DNA of 64,000 bases, from positions 2,764,471 through 2,828,470 of the forward strand of contig JAYKAV010003110.1 in NCBI GenBank assembly GCA_035582835.1, given 5' to 3'. Source of the DNA: Phoebastria nigripes. Taxonomy: Eukaryota > Chordata > Aves > Procellariiformes > Diomedeidae. Shown in pieces: positions 39,079 through 52,600 of this stretch (the stretch's first letter is position 1; every line of letters starts with the position of its first letter). The notes under the pieces are model-generated. The model was not told the DNA's origin and did no database searches. It was given only the letters and a program-made list of their open reading frames with translations. The position numbers and the translations under genes are program-made.

Positions 39079-42000
39079 GTACTTTTGCAAGAGTTCAGAG
39101 CCACACAGAATTTTGTCTGGGGTTATACAAATTCCTTCACAATTTGTATAGAAGTCTAACATAGCTTTTTAAAAGCCATGACATGCCTATAATGTATACA
39201 AAGTCTCTGACTTCCGCCGTAAGCGAGCCTTTTTCCTAACTTAATCATACTCAAATTTCACCCCTTTTAAAGATCCTGATTCAAAAATGTTCACTCATTC
39301 TCCACAGTCCACAAATTTATACCATCTCTTCCTGTCGTATTGTATGTGCATAAATTAAAAAAGAATGGTCTTGTATAAGGACCGAAAACAGAACATTCCA
39401 AGTCCCCACCCCCCAAATCTAACTTCAATTTATCAAGGAAAATGTTCAATACAAAATATACATTCTTATAAAATTATCCTTTTGTGTATGGATAGGATGT
39501 TTTGAATTTGAGCAGTGTTACGTTTCCCAAACCTAAAAACAAAGGGTAGTACAGCATACTAAAGTCAAACGAACAATATTAAAAGCTTCTCTGCTGTTAA
39601 ATTTGCCATATCTCTGATTCATTTCAGCCCCTTTTGCTAACACCTTCTGCATATCACACCTGACCAATGTTTTTTGTTCTCCCAAGAGCAGATTTTTGAT
39701 TTATTGTATCCGATATACAGTATACTGAAAAGTAACACATTTTGTCATATGGAGTGTCAGAGGTCCATACCTTGAGGTAACAGTTGAGGTCTAAGATAAA
39801 AACATTTTGTTAATAAGACAAAGCAGCTTTGCAAGAAATACTTAATACTAGTATCATGACAGAGAGAATTAATTTCTTAGATGAAAACACTCACATTTGC
39901 TATATTTATAGAAATGGATTAGAAAATGCTACATTAGTCCTAGTTTGATGTCTTGCCTAATTGACCTCCGAAGTGACATCTTCCATCGCACAGGCTGGCC
40001 CATGCTATATTCACTTATTTCCATCTTACCTAAAATTATGATGAATGGTCTGAGCTCCATTCAATTATTGAAAATGTGCAAAGAAACNGAAACAATGAAA
40101 CTGGCAAAGTGCTCTGCATTCTTAGGAACAATTTAGGCTAATTAGCATCAACTTCTCCCCCATTCATCATACCCCTTTAGAAATATAAACAAACTGTCAG
40201 CTCTAACCTAACAAACAGATCACTGAGCTACTTAACACAAATTATTCTTACATGAAAAGCTCCTTCTCAGGCAATATTCTCCTCTAGGGCATCTGGGAAG
40301 CTAAGCTATTAAAATTGAAGACATATGTTTCAGTCAAACTTAACTCCCAGATTGTAGTGATCGCTGTTGTGACAGTTTTCCGTCAGCATGCTGCTGCTGG
40401 CAATGTACTACATATTTAAACAAAGCAATGCAACAATAGACTTCAATGATGCATGTTCATTTAGTACAATATCAATACCACCCAATTAGCATCCTACACC
40501 TAGAAGTGGAACTATTAAAATTATTGCTTAGGTACAACTCAAATCTCAGATTTCATTTGGGGTTTCTTTTGGAATTACAAGTTCCGTATGTTCCTGCAAG
40601 CATGCAGAAGGCAGCAGCTATGCCAGTGTCAGCCATGACAATAGTTTAGTAATTCAAATCAAGCTGCAGAGGCAATGCTCTGAAGAGACCATAGAGGGGA
40701 GCACTGCTGTCACTCCTGGGTTCTAGCTCAAACTTCTCCATAGGTACCACAAATAAAAGGACGGCTCTAAGCTAAAGGAAAACAGGAAGGTTCGCAGAGC
40801 TGAATTCTTCCTTAACACTGCAATCCCTGTGCCACTTAAAGACAAAATAATGAAATACTTTCTTCCCTTTCTCCAAAACGCAGAAGGAACTTAATTCGTC
40901 CCCCACTCCATACCTGACTAAGAGACTTTTGTGCTAAAGCTAAGACATTTTTCATCACTTCAGTAAAACAGTTCACTATCTAGTGAAAGGAAGAAATAAA
41001 CACTGGCCTGGAGCTTCCTGTCTCACAGGTATTTGAGATTTTGTGCATACATAAGAGTAAGCCTTTTCCAGTAAGAACTGCAAAATTGGGGAATATCCTC
41101 CACTGTTTTTTAGAAGCATGCACACTGGCAAACGCAGTTTGGAAACTCTAGAGATATTGGAAATAATCAGTGGTGAGGAGCTATTTCGTAACTGAGTTGG
41201 GTTTTTCTTTTCAATCTATAAAAGATAATTCCTACTTATTGCCTTGGTTCCCTTTAAACAGCAAAATATGTAACTGGAACTTTGTGAAGTAAAAGAGAAA
41301 GACTTCCCCATCATTTCTCCTTTGATTTTCTTTCATTTCTCTGCTTTGCTATTTCTTCCTGGCTCTAATATTGTCTTGCCAGAATCACTTATAGTGCGTG
41401 TCATAGCTTGTTTTTTTTTATTTTCTTCTGAGGAAGGTAATGAAACCAAGCAGCAGCAGGTTTGTGGCCTGTTCACATAAAAAGGTGTAGTCTGAATTTA
41501 ATTTTGTTTCATCTTTGGGTGAGAGGAGGAAGGAGGATCTTCCTTTAACTTCCTGATTTGGCCCTCAGCACTGGCTACACACACAGTTGCTTTTTCCCCT
41601 TGGATACAGAACTTCCAAGGCCTGGAGGCATAAAATACAGATGGGAACCAGAACAATTGGATATGAGGTGCCCAAACACCTCCACAGTGATACACTACCT
41701 ACCAGCAATAGAGGTACACTTTCTGATCAACACAGAGCAAGATATTATTTCTTGCTTCCAAAGAAAAGGATCTTGCATGAAGACATGACAGCCACCTCGA
41801 AAAGCATTTTACACATTAGTGCTGACCAGAAAGCCTGATCCTAGAAGTGGTGAGATTTGCAAGTGAGCGCCTAGACAAAGGCTCTTGCCTATCTTGTCTG
41901 AAATGATATCACAGCTATGGTCTTGATTGACCCAGAGAATTAGTGATGTAGTTCATATTTATCAAGAGAGAATGAAGAGGGGGTTTACAGTGATAGGACT

Positions 42001-45000
42001 AACAACCTGTTTCAGACATCATGAACATAAATTGATACTTCAGTAACAAATCAAGATTTTAAGCTAGACAGAAACACTTGAGGTCTGAAGTGAAGAGATA
42101 CAAGTCACAGCATAGAAACAATACTTAAACTCATAGATGTTTTGTAGATAAGACTGCTCAAAAGTTAGGTGCAGATGTAAGAAGAAACACGATTAAAAGA
42201 GTCTCATGAGAATCTCAGAGGGCTGAAGTGAAAGAAGAAACTAAAACTATCTGCCTTTGTTCACATTAGAAGACAAAAACATCTAGGAGAAAAGTCAGAA
42301 AGGTGACCCCACAGAAAACAAGGGGAAATATACATTCAAGACAAGGGTAAGTTCTGACAAGTCAAGAAAGATGGAGTACTGCTTCAGCAACTTCACTAGG
42401 AACAGGATATTAAAAACCTTTGGGCTAGAGGAATAAAAAGTGTTTTAACAAGACAGAGGCTAGCTTAAGGTGAATCATTCTAAACTGTTCTTCAGCTACC
42501 CAACAACAGAAGTACCTAAATCGCATCAGATGTATTGACCCAAAGAAAGAGTATATTCATGAAAACTGACCTCTAAGTTACAACACTGAAGTATAGTGTG
42601 AAATGAAAATCTTAGGATTGTATCCAGCTCCTATACCTTTCTGATTTTGTTTCCAATGTTCACTTAAAGAAAAAGAAAACATGAATAACCCTGCTCTAGA
42701 AACAGGGGCATGAAATTAGATTCAAAGGGACAGAGCAGCACTGAACACTTCTTGGGTATGAGAGCAGAAACTAGAGGTACACCACAGACACAGCAAGGAG
42801 AATGTCACTTAGAGCCAGTAGTTTTCCCTGTGTTATGAAAAAGGATTTTCTAAGGTAGGGGTTGTTTTATACAGGACAGTCTCAAAGGGGGTTATCAACC
42901 AGCAGTTTTTCCTACACAACTGAAAAGAACAGAAGGGATATGGGTATGCTACCTAAATACCAAGTTGCATATTCCAGTTCACCTATTTTTTTTCTTGGTT
43001 CAGCCGTTAAAAAGACATTTTCCATATCTGCATCTAAAGAGCATCTAATATACACGAACACGCAGATTTCATCTTCGGTTTCAATTGCTGTCTCAACAGC
43101 TACAAAACTGTCCTTATTTTTAAGAAGGTATATGCATGTGAACATGACTGCCTTAGAGCCAAATAAATAACAAATCACATATCTGGAAATTATGTCCAAA
43201 CTGGCATCAGACTTTCATTGAGCTACGCTGAAGCACAGAGAAACTTGCACACTGTATTTTTACTATTATGTTATATAGATCAAGTGTGCAACATTCAAGG
43301 ATTAGTTTATTATTTACACTGAGTTGCTCACATGTGGCTGTTATTTAATTTTTTCCTTACATTTTCAAGCGTTTTCTGTTGGTTCAGAGATGTTTTCTTC
43401 CTGGTTGCAGCGCCTTTTTAAGGCACAGCATCAAGTAATATAAGCAGACAGGAAATAAGCGTTGTTGCTCTCCAGAGGATGATTAAGCAAGTCTGCACAA
43501 GTTCCCCGAAGTTCCCACAAACAGGCTCTTATGTAACAACATATGTTTTCAAAGATATTTTCTCTGAGCAGTGAACAGTCTTCATGGGAAAAACAAACCA
43601 GCTTTATAATAAACACTGTGGAATATGAAATAACTATGAAATAGAGAATGCTATAAATGAAGTAAATTATTAGATACTTAAAATACTATAGCAACTGATT
43701 CTCATTTACATTCCTCAAAATTAATTTTGGTCAATAAAGTACCCGGGTCCTGCAGTCTCTGGCTTATGCAAACAAAGCATATTCCATGTTCCTTAGAACA
43801 TCATCTGTAATGCTCTGGGACCAGTCCAGATGATGGTATTAATGCAAGTAGTCCAGATGACTTCAGCAGACTGCTTCTGTGAAGAAAGCAGGATCCATCC
43901 TTTTCTTCTCACTTATGACCAGAGTAGAATTTCTTTTAACTTAAGAAAACTTTTTTAAAAATGTCCCCTAACATTTCCCTTGCGTTAGATCTTACCAGTA
44001 TGTACCATCATTAGATTATTCAGTACAGCTATGGACAGATTGAAGCCAACTATCTGAAGCATAGTTTTTATTGTTTGAAAAAAATACACACACACATTAT
44101 AAAACACTAAGATTTTCTGTATTTCTATTTAAAATTAAACAAAATTCTGAATCATTTTATTACAAGAATTTTAAACCTATAGAAGTGGTTATTTGGATTC
44201 ACATGAGAAAAATATTTGACTAGCCAGCATCAGACATGAGGATAGACTACCACATACTTTGATTTTTCTACCAATAAATAAAAATTTTGGAACATGAACA
44301 TGAAAAAAGTTAACAAACTACACAGCATAATACATTAAGTTTTGAAGTTACTTTCATTTCACTTATGATTTCACTGCCCATTTACAAAGATTTGATATTG
44401 CAAAGGTAGAAAAGCCAGGTCAACCAAAAAATGCCAAAGTTAACTACGCTCTCACAAACCAGAACCCCAAGCTGTGTTCCAGCAGAACATCTTGTATGCT
44501 CTGAAAGTCTGCTAGCAGTAAGTCTGATTTCTATGAACCATACTATGCATTTTATTTTCACATTACATGGACAAAAGCTTAGCATTCTGTGTATTAAAAA
44601 CATTGCCCAGATGTATAAAATCACACACAGCTTATCCTGTTATTCCCAAAATCTACAACTTAATATTTCATAGGAAAAGAACATCTATTCACAGAAGGAC
44701 TGGATGCCCTTAACTTTTTCAACTAGTCTCTGACATTGCTGCCATATACTGATTTTTAAAGCTTTTTTTTAACCGTTGTTCCCAAGACATGGAAAAGGCA
44801 TATAACAGAGGTTTCCCAGACAAAGCAGTTGTGCTTTTGTGGCATATAGCCTTGCAAAAGCTATATGGTCCCCACTAAGAAGTTCACTTTATCTCTTGCC
44901 TTTCTCACAACAGCACCAAAGTGAGAAATCATACTACAGTTAAAATCTAATGACAATTTGCCCTCTTCTCATGCCCATATGCTATGTCTTTTCAATATTC

Positions 45001-45131
45001 AAATATCTCGAAATAAATATACTTTTAATGATTTACTATTCCTGCTTAGCTGGTGCTTTGTTTTATTGGTGCATGCCTATGCCTGCACGGTTAAGAGGGG
45101 GAATTCACTTTGTGGGATTGCTTAGTCATAG

Positions 45132-45213
45132 AAACTGAACTAGATGTGACCTAACAGGCCATTTTCCTGGTCAAACAGGATCATTCTTTCTATTCTATTC
45201 TAGTCTATTTTCT
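45132..45213 (+). mobile_element. Probable CR1 LINE 3' tail, plus strand, truncated
   Basis: The segment opens with GAACTAGATGTGACCT, close to the GACTAGATGA-type motif near the CR1 3' end. It then runs through a diverged stretch into ATTCT-rich repeats (about 45183-45200). CR1 elements end in short ATTCTATG-type repeats rather than poly-A, and the order of motifs here is the same. The copy is old and short. The call rests on remembered motif order, so an alternative is an unrelated ATTCT microsatellite. Confidence 0.4.
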
Positions 45214-48002
45214 AATGAGCTGTTAAAGGACCCAGGTGATAAGACTTTCACCACTTCCTTCTTTCACAGCTTGTAGATCTCACTGCTTGAAAGCGATACC
45301 AACAGTTATTCTTTCAAGCATGGTGTTTCATTTTCAACTCCTCTTCCTACACGTGTTATTTTTACTCCACAACCAATTATAATTCGGTACCAAACAATGG
45401 CCAAAACAGGCAGGATGAGGATTATCACAACAACAGATATTAAAAGGTATTATAATGTATTTATTTCTCTCCACTTTAAAATTTGAGCAAAATAAAAAAT
45501 AGTAAACCTTTCACTCACAAACAGCAAGAGCTGAAGCCAACTATTGTTATACCATACTGTTTTGGGTATGATTTTGATCTCAGTTCTTACTCTTAAGTGA
45601 CTTCAAGGAAGTTACATAGTGATGCTCTTAAGTGAGAAATGGAGTGAACAAGCTGCAATTATGTTAATCTGAGCTACTCCTAATCACAAGAAAGAGAGTC
45701 CATAAAGGCAAGAATTGCATCCCCAAAACATGTATAAAAAGGTAATTGCATTGTAACAGCTTTAAAGAAGTGAAAAAAAGACAAGAAAAGCACTCTTAGA
45801 ATAGCCCTAGTGAGGAAAACTGAGAAGACAACTGCTACAGAGTTAAAAACAAAGCTTCAAAGATATATAAATGCTGAAAGGCAAACAAATGCCAACCTAT
45901 GGGACTGTCAGTCTAAAGATCTGGTAAGAGAGACTGCTTGCTTCATTCAGTTGTACACAAGTTTGCTGTGCTCCCTTAATACACGTCTTTCCCAAGTAGG
46001 ATAATCACAAAGGGATCACAAAATAGATAAACCAAGTTATTTTCCCATCATCTGTTAGGTCTGGCTTAGTACAGCCCTAAATACACTATTTAGAATAAAA
46101 ATTAAGGAAGAAAAATGTAAAAATTTTCTGTCCCTCTTAAGCCTAATGAGGTGATCCAGAGCTGAAAATCTGCCTTCCAGGTCACATGAGCCTCTGAAGA
46201 CAACAGATGGAAGTACTGTAGTTAACAGAAGCATCAGGAAAATCCAAAAAGCTGCCAAAGCATTCCTGCTCTTCAGTCAGGAACTGCAGAGCTGCCAAAA
46301 ACAGGGGTCAGGAACAGAGAACTGACAACTTGTGCAAATGCTTTCCAGGCTACGAGAGTCATGATTCTCAGGGCAGTTGAGCTCCCTAGTTGGGCCNGCA
46401 TAACTTGGAAAAGCATATTTTAAAAAAAAAAAAAAGCCATGTATGGGGAGGCAGGCCCTAGGCCTGCTTCTGGACTAAAAATCACTTATTTGCATTTTAA
46501 AAAACAAAACCTGTCGCTCAATGGGAGCGGAGAAGATGGGCTCAGGCCGAAGCCTGTTTACAATTCCACCCCAGCTGACAGATGTTCTTTGAACAAGGGA
46601 AATTCCTGCTCATGCATTAAAGGGCTAAGGAACATGGAAGCAAATGGGAGTCTTTCTACCAAGTTCACTTAAGTGCTGCATTAAACCAAGCTGTCAGATG
46701 ATTCAGTGACTGTTATTCCTAAAATTTCAGTTTCTATATTAGCACAAATGGACTCCCCCAGCTTGGTACATCCATAGGAAGAGTCAGGTTTGGAAGAGTC
46801 AGCCTGAGTAAATGTACAGTTTTTGCTTCTAAGCCTGTAAACAGGCTATTAACAGATCTTTGCATGCATATGGATGTTCATTTAAGGGGTAATTGAAGCA
46901 CTCCTGAAACCTTAGCCCTGAAATGGAAGTAATCATTATCAGCCTGCTTAAGTATCCCACAAACACTCAAAGAAGTGTCCAAGAACAGCTGGGTCTTCAG
47001 TTCTGCTCTCCTGTGCAGTGTGTATACCCCACCAGCCATTTCTTCTGGAATTGTCACCTTGGCTAATTTAGTGGGCACAGATCCAATTCACAGTTCTTCT
47101 GGTTCACACTTTTGTCAAAGTGTCATTTTGAAAATGCCCATCAGAAGGAAAGATGCAATACAGTTTACCTTATGTTGCTTTACCACCTATTTTAGTGATT
47201 CTACAGTAAGCAGCTTGTTTCAGGACACGCAACTGAAGAACAGGAAAAAGTGCCACTGAACTGGATGCTATACTTGACTCATCTTGAGGCTACTGTTTTG
47301 TTTGAGCTTTTCTCACTATTATCAGAGGAACGGGCATTTAACCTGGTCTCAATATCCCCTTACTCACCACATACTTACAATACTTTCAAGGTCTGAAACT
47401 GCTGCTTTGAGGCTAAACCCAGAAAAAAACATGCTAAGAAATGCTGCATGCTATTGCACCTACATTAAATTCTCTGCCTCATTTGTGCAATGCACACTGG
47501 GTTAGGTAGGATTCCCGAATGCTTGATTCACAGACAAGGTAAATACCATTAAGGTTCCTCAAAAGAGCCAAAACCCAGAAAACTCAACTGAAGAGTAGCA
47601 CTAAGACATGCCGAGGAAAGGGAGACACTTCCCCCTTCAGTATTAGGCACTCAAGTTCTCAGCAGGTGTAAGGCATCTCTTTCTACCTGGTATTTTCAAC
47701 CTGCAGCCTCATCCTGGAGTTAGATGTATTAACATTTGTCCCTCTTTTGAAAGAGCAACAACAGTGATTGTACCCGCAAGCTAACAGGTAAACAAGTCAA
47801 CAGGTAACTATATTACAACATCAAAGCAAGGGAAACTGATTCCTTGCCTGCCTCTACCAAAAGGGATTTAAACCTGCCTTTATCATCTCCAGGAGACTGC
47901 CCTAAATGCTAAGCTACAATAGAACTGTATGAGGTAAGTTTATTCATTCCTTCTGTTCAAACCAGTCCATTTTGCATAATTAAAGATCCACTTGATCAAA
48001 GG

Positions 48003-48075
48003 CTATACACTATGGCCTAGTGGAAGAGGCACTCATGTGGGAGGCAGGAAGTCCAGATTATAGTCTCAGCTTGGA
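48003..48075 (+). mobile_element. tRNA-like SINE head (ancient SINE remnant)
   Basis: TGGCCTAGTGG at 48013-48023 is an exact match to the RNA polymerase III box A consensus TRGCNNAGYGG. A degraded box B (GATTATAGTCT, 48056-48066) follows 43 bases later, the spacing found in tRNAs. The sequence between and after the boxes (GGCACT, GGGAGGCAGGAAGTCC, TCTCAGCTTGG) has the order and flavour of MIR/CORE-SINE-type tRNA-derived heads. No A-tail or LINE-like 3' end could be delimited. I infer a decayed amniote SINE. The family is uncertain, and a degraded tRNA pseudogene is the alternative. Confidence 0.5.
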
Positions 48076-49623
48076 GGAAACATTTAACACTTAAACTGAA
48101 ACCTCCTTGCTAGTAGCCTCGACAGTCATGCTTAGTCTAACAAGCACACCAACTTTCTTGAACCTTAAACCTTTCATGCAAAGGTGTTCAATACAGAAGG
48201 CTGAGAGCATGAGCCATTCCCCACAAAAACTTAAAGTGGGCACGATACTACCCCAACGCAGTGAATAATGCAAGCTTGAGTTTTCACAGACAGAGAAGGA
48301 GCTGTGATGTGTCTCTTGCATCACAGTTGAGTGATCTAACACTGGAGAGCTAGAGAAAACAGATGCAGGACAACAGTGAGGAACTATCTTTCTTCCCACA
48401 ATGGTTTACACAAAGCCTGATCTTATGAAGCTGCTCTAAACACGTCTGCTGAATGGAGCCCTGCAGAGAAGATGAAGGATGCGTACCTACACTGTTAATG
48501 CTAATACAGTTTGGACATGAGTAAGTCTACAAACTGAACATTTATGCCTGGCAAATCTGATTATTGAAAACTGAGCTCTCATTCAAATGAAAACTGAAAG
48601 AACTTTTCAGAATCCAAAAATTGGGCACCTAGTCTACAAAAATGACTTAAATTTAAATCCTAAATGTCTGTAGCCCTTAGACTCCATTTGTTTCAAGAAT
48701 GTTTACATCTAGTATTTCAGCCAAACAGTTCTGGTTTTTTTTTTTTTGGTTGTTAAGTGTATGTACATCTGTAACATCCAGGCAGGTAAGTGTTAAAAGC
48801 AATGGGAAAACAATAGGAGGTTGAAGTATGCAATGCAACAAGAATGTTTAGCATGCCCTGACACTCCAGTTCCCCCACACACACACTTCAGGCATCTAAT
48901 TGTTTGCTTTTCCTCCTACATACAATAATGAAGTGAACTACAATCAAAAGTGTGATGACAAATGGTCCCAGGGTTTGCATTCTTTGGAATATATTGGCAT
49001 TTGTAAACCAAAAAAAGAAAGATAGATGTAATCAACCACCCTCATACAAGAGAAGGATCTGGAAGAATATGTTGGCAAAATCTTCAAACCACATTAAGCA
49101 CTAATTTGAAAGTATGTTTGAAAGGAAGAAAGCAATGCATCTAATACCAGTTTATTTGTGTAACAACTAGAAACTGAACTTGCTAGACGTATTTTGAAAG
49201 ATGGAAACAATTAAAGTACATTAGTGATCTAAACAGGCACCTTATTTTAAAAGAAAAGAACTTAAGCAATCAAGGTTACACATATCCACATTTTGTTGAC
49301 TAATCCTCACCTTCCCTTGATCTGCTAATATCCAGTACTTACATTACATGGAAACACTGCATCTGTGCTTACAGAAATTCACAAGAGCTAAGTCTGCACG
49401 AATACATTTGCCTATGGAAAGAGCGATATATTCTCATAAGACAGACCACATCAGCTGCAGGATGGCAATTTTTCTGCCTCCAACATTAAAAACTTTGACC
49501 CTTCTATCCAAACAACAACTTACTGCTCCAAACACAGAATGGCCAGGCCGCACTGTATCATCAACGTAACCACTAAATGGCTCATTTCACTAGTAAATCA
49601 AAATGGACAAAGTACGCCGAGAG

Positions 49624-49679
49624 GACGTGTTACTAACGTCTTCCTCTTCGTTAGTAATAACTTGACCAGAAGGGTCAAG
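49624..49679. other. Two adjacent perfect hairpins in a CpG cluster
   Basis: TTACTAACG (49630-49638) and CGTTAGTAA (49649-49657) form a perfect 9-bp stem with a 10-nt all-pyrimidine loop. Three bases later CTTGACC (49661-49667) and GGTCAAG (49673-49679) form a perfect 7-bp stem with a 5-nt loop. A competing GACGT/ACGTC pairing (49624-49628 with 49636-49640) overlaps the first. Five CpGs fall between about 49614 and 49650 in an otherwise CpG-poor window. Confidence 0.6.
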
Positions 49680-52600
49680 GACTCTGTATAGGAGCAGGCT
49701 TAGCAAGGAGATGAATAATGAAATATTATTTAAAATAAAATAGTTTTAAATATTTAATGCTTAAGTTCAAATAAGTCTTAAATTAGGGATTAACATAACC
49801 TGCACTGTTTGCAGTCATGTTTCAAATGCAGTACTTCAGATTTCTGGACACTGACAACCCCTCCTTCAAAACAAGATCAAGTCATTCCAAAGCCCAAGCA
49901 TGAACTGTTAGAAATAGAGACATCTTTAGATACTCACTTTTGACCTGCTGCAGTCTTACCGGGCCATCAGACACATACAAGCTTCAGAAAACGCTGGCAC
50001 ACGTCTTACTAAGATGATACTTCCCTCTCCTTTTTTTTTTTTGCATGCTTTGATGAGCAGCAAAATGGTTAGCATTTATAAGCATTATCATTAGCACACA
50101 GTGAAACAAACAGTTCATGCCCACAAGCTACCGTTTCTAATCTTCTGAAAACATAGACATCACTATGGTGGTTATGGTTGCTTTTAATCTTGAGGATTTT
50201 ATGTGCAGCAGAACCTTGGCTATAGAGAAGGATGATACAGAGTTGGAGATTTCCTGATTGATTTTTGATCTCTTTGATTTACATGATGGTTTCAATAATT
50301 ACCTTTGATGGGAAATTACTTTTAATTACATAAGCTATATAAATGTTTTAAGAGGCCATGTTAATTAATACTTTAAAAAAAAAAAAAAAACCACAACAAA
50401 ACAAGGGTGTAATCCGTGTATATCAATCACTACTTTAGAGACCCATGAAAAGAAAAATATCAATATATCAGAATTTTCAAATAAGGTTCAATATTTGCAG
50501 CTAATATACAAGAATTTAAAATACTAAAAAAATAGAGGTAATACTTTCCTAGCACTAGAGTACTTTAATTTTAGGAACAAAATTGTGGTAATTACCCCAT
50601 GGAACAGCTTCATCATTCATTAAAAAAGATTAAATGGTAAAACACTGAAGACAGAATAATAATCTACTTGATTACTCACTGTATCAATGGTGATTTTAGT
50701 TAACAGATTGCAAACACACACAAGCAGTGTCATCACACTATATTCTATAATATTTATGTTTTCATAGTGATACACCTTGCTCCACACGGTCTGGAGCCAG
50801 TTTTCAGGAAATTCCTGCTTCAGAGGAAGAGAAAGTAGTGAAATAGGACTTCAACAGGCAACAGAGAGTCAGGACTAGAAAATATGAATGATGTCACCTT
50901 TCAAGTACCGATTTAAGGAACAAACTTCAGACAGATCTGAAGTTGTAAATACAATCACAGCCATTAGAGAAACAAATAGACAGTATACACAACACAAATG
51001 TTTCATACTTAGCCCCTCCTCCAACCCTGTTTCGCATATTTTTGTGACAGCTATTCAAACACCTTAAGTATCAAAGTCTTCAATTGTAGGATAAAATAGG
51101 TAAGTTCTGGCAGCAATAGAAGCTCTACTACATATTTATTAAGAGTTATGCTCTTAAACTCCCACTGTTGATGCAAGTTTCAAGACGAATGAAGAACTAA
51201 AAATGCATACACCGCTAATATACAGTATATTATTCTTTCATACTATCTATGCCTTCATATTTCCCAAAATATTTATATCTACTCATGATTTAATAGATGT
51301 TTAAAGTTACACAGTTGCCACTGAATTCTACTAATAGCTGTGTGAGTCACTAGGACATAGTTTATTAACAGATGCACATTCTTGTTCAGAGTTAGAAGAA
51401 TAAAAGTGTACAGTGAAACCTTCCAACTGTAAAAGCGTTATTGGAGAGGGGAGGAAAACAACTTGAGGAAAACTAGAGGGCTGAAAGTAAAAGCATCTCA
51501 GAATAAAAAAAAGATATCTGTCATCTGCAAGGCTATGTTAGTAAAAGATTCAAGAAATATTTGCTTATATAGTTAACATCATAATATGAAAACAAGAAAG
51601 CCGAGACACAAGTAGTCAGTGGAGCTTAGATCTTCAAACTCCAGCATGCAAGTAGACACTGTGCAAGGTGACGGTATCTGAGTGGGCACTGCAACCACAG
51701 GTGCAGGACCACCAAGCAGCATCTGGCTGCTTTCCAAACACAAGGCCAAAGTTCCAGGTGTTTGGAGCCGCTGCTCCAGCTCCACCAACACCCCATTTAC
51801 ACTATAGGTCTTCCAAACACAGAATTGGGGTTTTATTGAAGCCAGGGAATTTGTGCCTAGACACCTATAAGATTAGTGACAATGTTTGAAAGTAGTATTA
51901 TAGTTTCTACGAGTGTTTATAAAATTTTCATAATTACTATGAAAGCTTGTAACTTCCAGACTATGAATGGCTCAAAAGCCAATTTTCTTCCATTTTAATC
52001 TAGAACTAACACAGGCAATATTCTATGTGAGAAAGTTATTCCTAATTTAAATATTTTTCAATCAATAGAACTTTTCAACTAATACCATACTTTCCTGCAA
52101 CACCTACAGACTGATCTGACTGATCTTTAACGACTTCCAGTAGCTTCTTAATTTCAGTATTTTTGTCATAAAACATACTTATCTTCCTATAGAAAAGATT
52201 GCACATAGCAAACCCCCCATGCATAGTTAGGCTTCCGTTTGCACACATGAACTTAGCAACAACACAGCAGCCTGAGTGTCCTAGTAAGCAATTTGCCTTT
52301 GTCTCCAAACAAGACAGCGGAGAAGCACAACACTGCCATCTCCACCTTAAAAGCTGAAGTACAAGTATCACACAAAAAGATTACAAAATACAGCAAACAA
52401 GAACATATGTAAAGGCTTCTAAAACTTTTACGAGCAAATTAAGAGAAATACTGTCAGGCAGAAAAATTAAGTTTAACCAACCAGCATAGTGTACCAGAAA
52501 AACATCAAAATCAACACCCTTGGAGCCTAGAGGGAATAGAGCAAGTGAGCTGAAAATGCAAATTCCCCTCACATTTCCAGCCCCTACCCTCAAGTGACTG

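Larger units (their letters stand above)
35445..45131. other. Non-coding sequence, no gene seen
   Basis: No supported gene. Contents are short poly-T and poly-A runs (about 37908-37921 and 38498-38506), a TTTTA repeat and a homeodomain-type motif. At 42862-43199 a stretch is open on both strands, at 102 and 95 codons, but neither translation has family features. A single N lies at 40088. Confidence 0.55.

Noticed and set aside
42862..43199. Stretch open on both strands (102 and 95 codons)
   Set aside because: Neither translation resembles a known family. Overlapping frames of this size can occur by chance in 64 kb.
43823..43860. Direct repeat AGTCCAGATGA, two copies 27 bp apart
   Set aside because: Only 11 bp long with unrelated sequence between copies, so chance is likely.
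52075..52371. 98-codon minus-strand frame with a charged C-terminal part
   Set aside because: No recognisable domain and no matching splice sites. Length is within chance range for the window.
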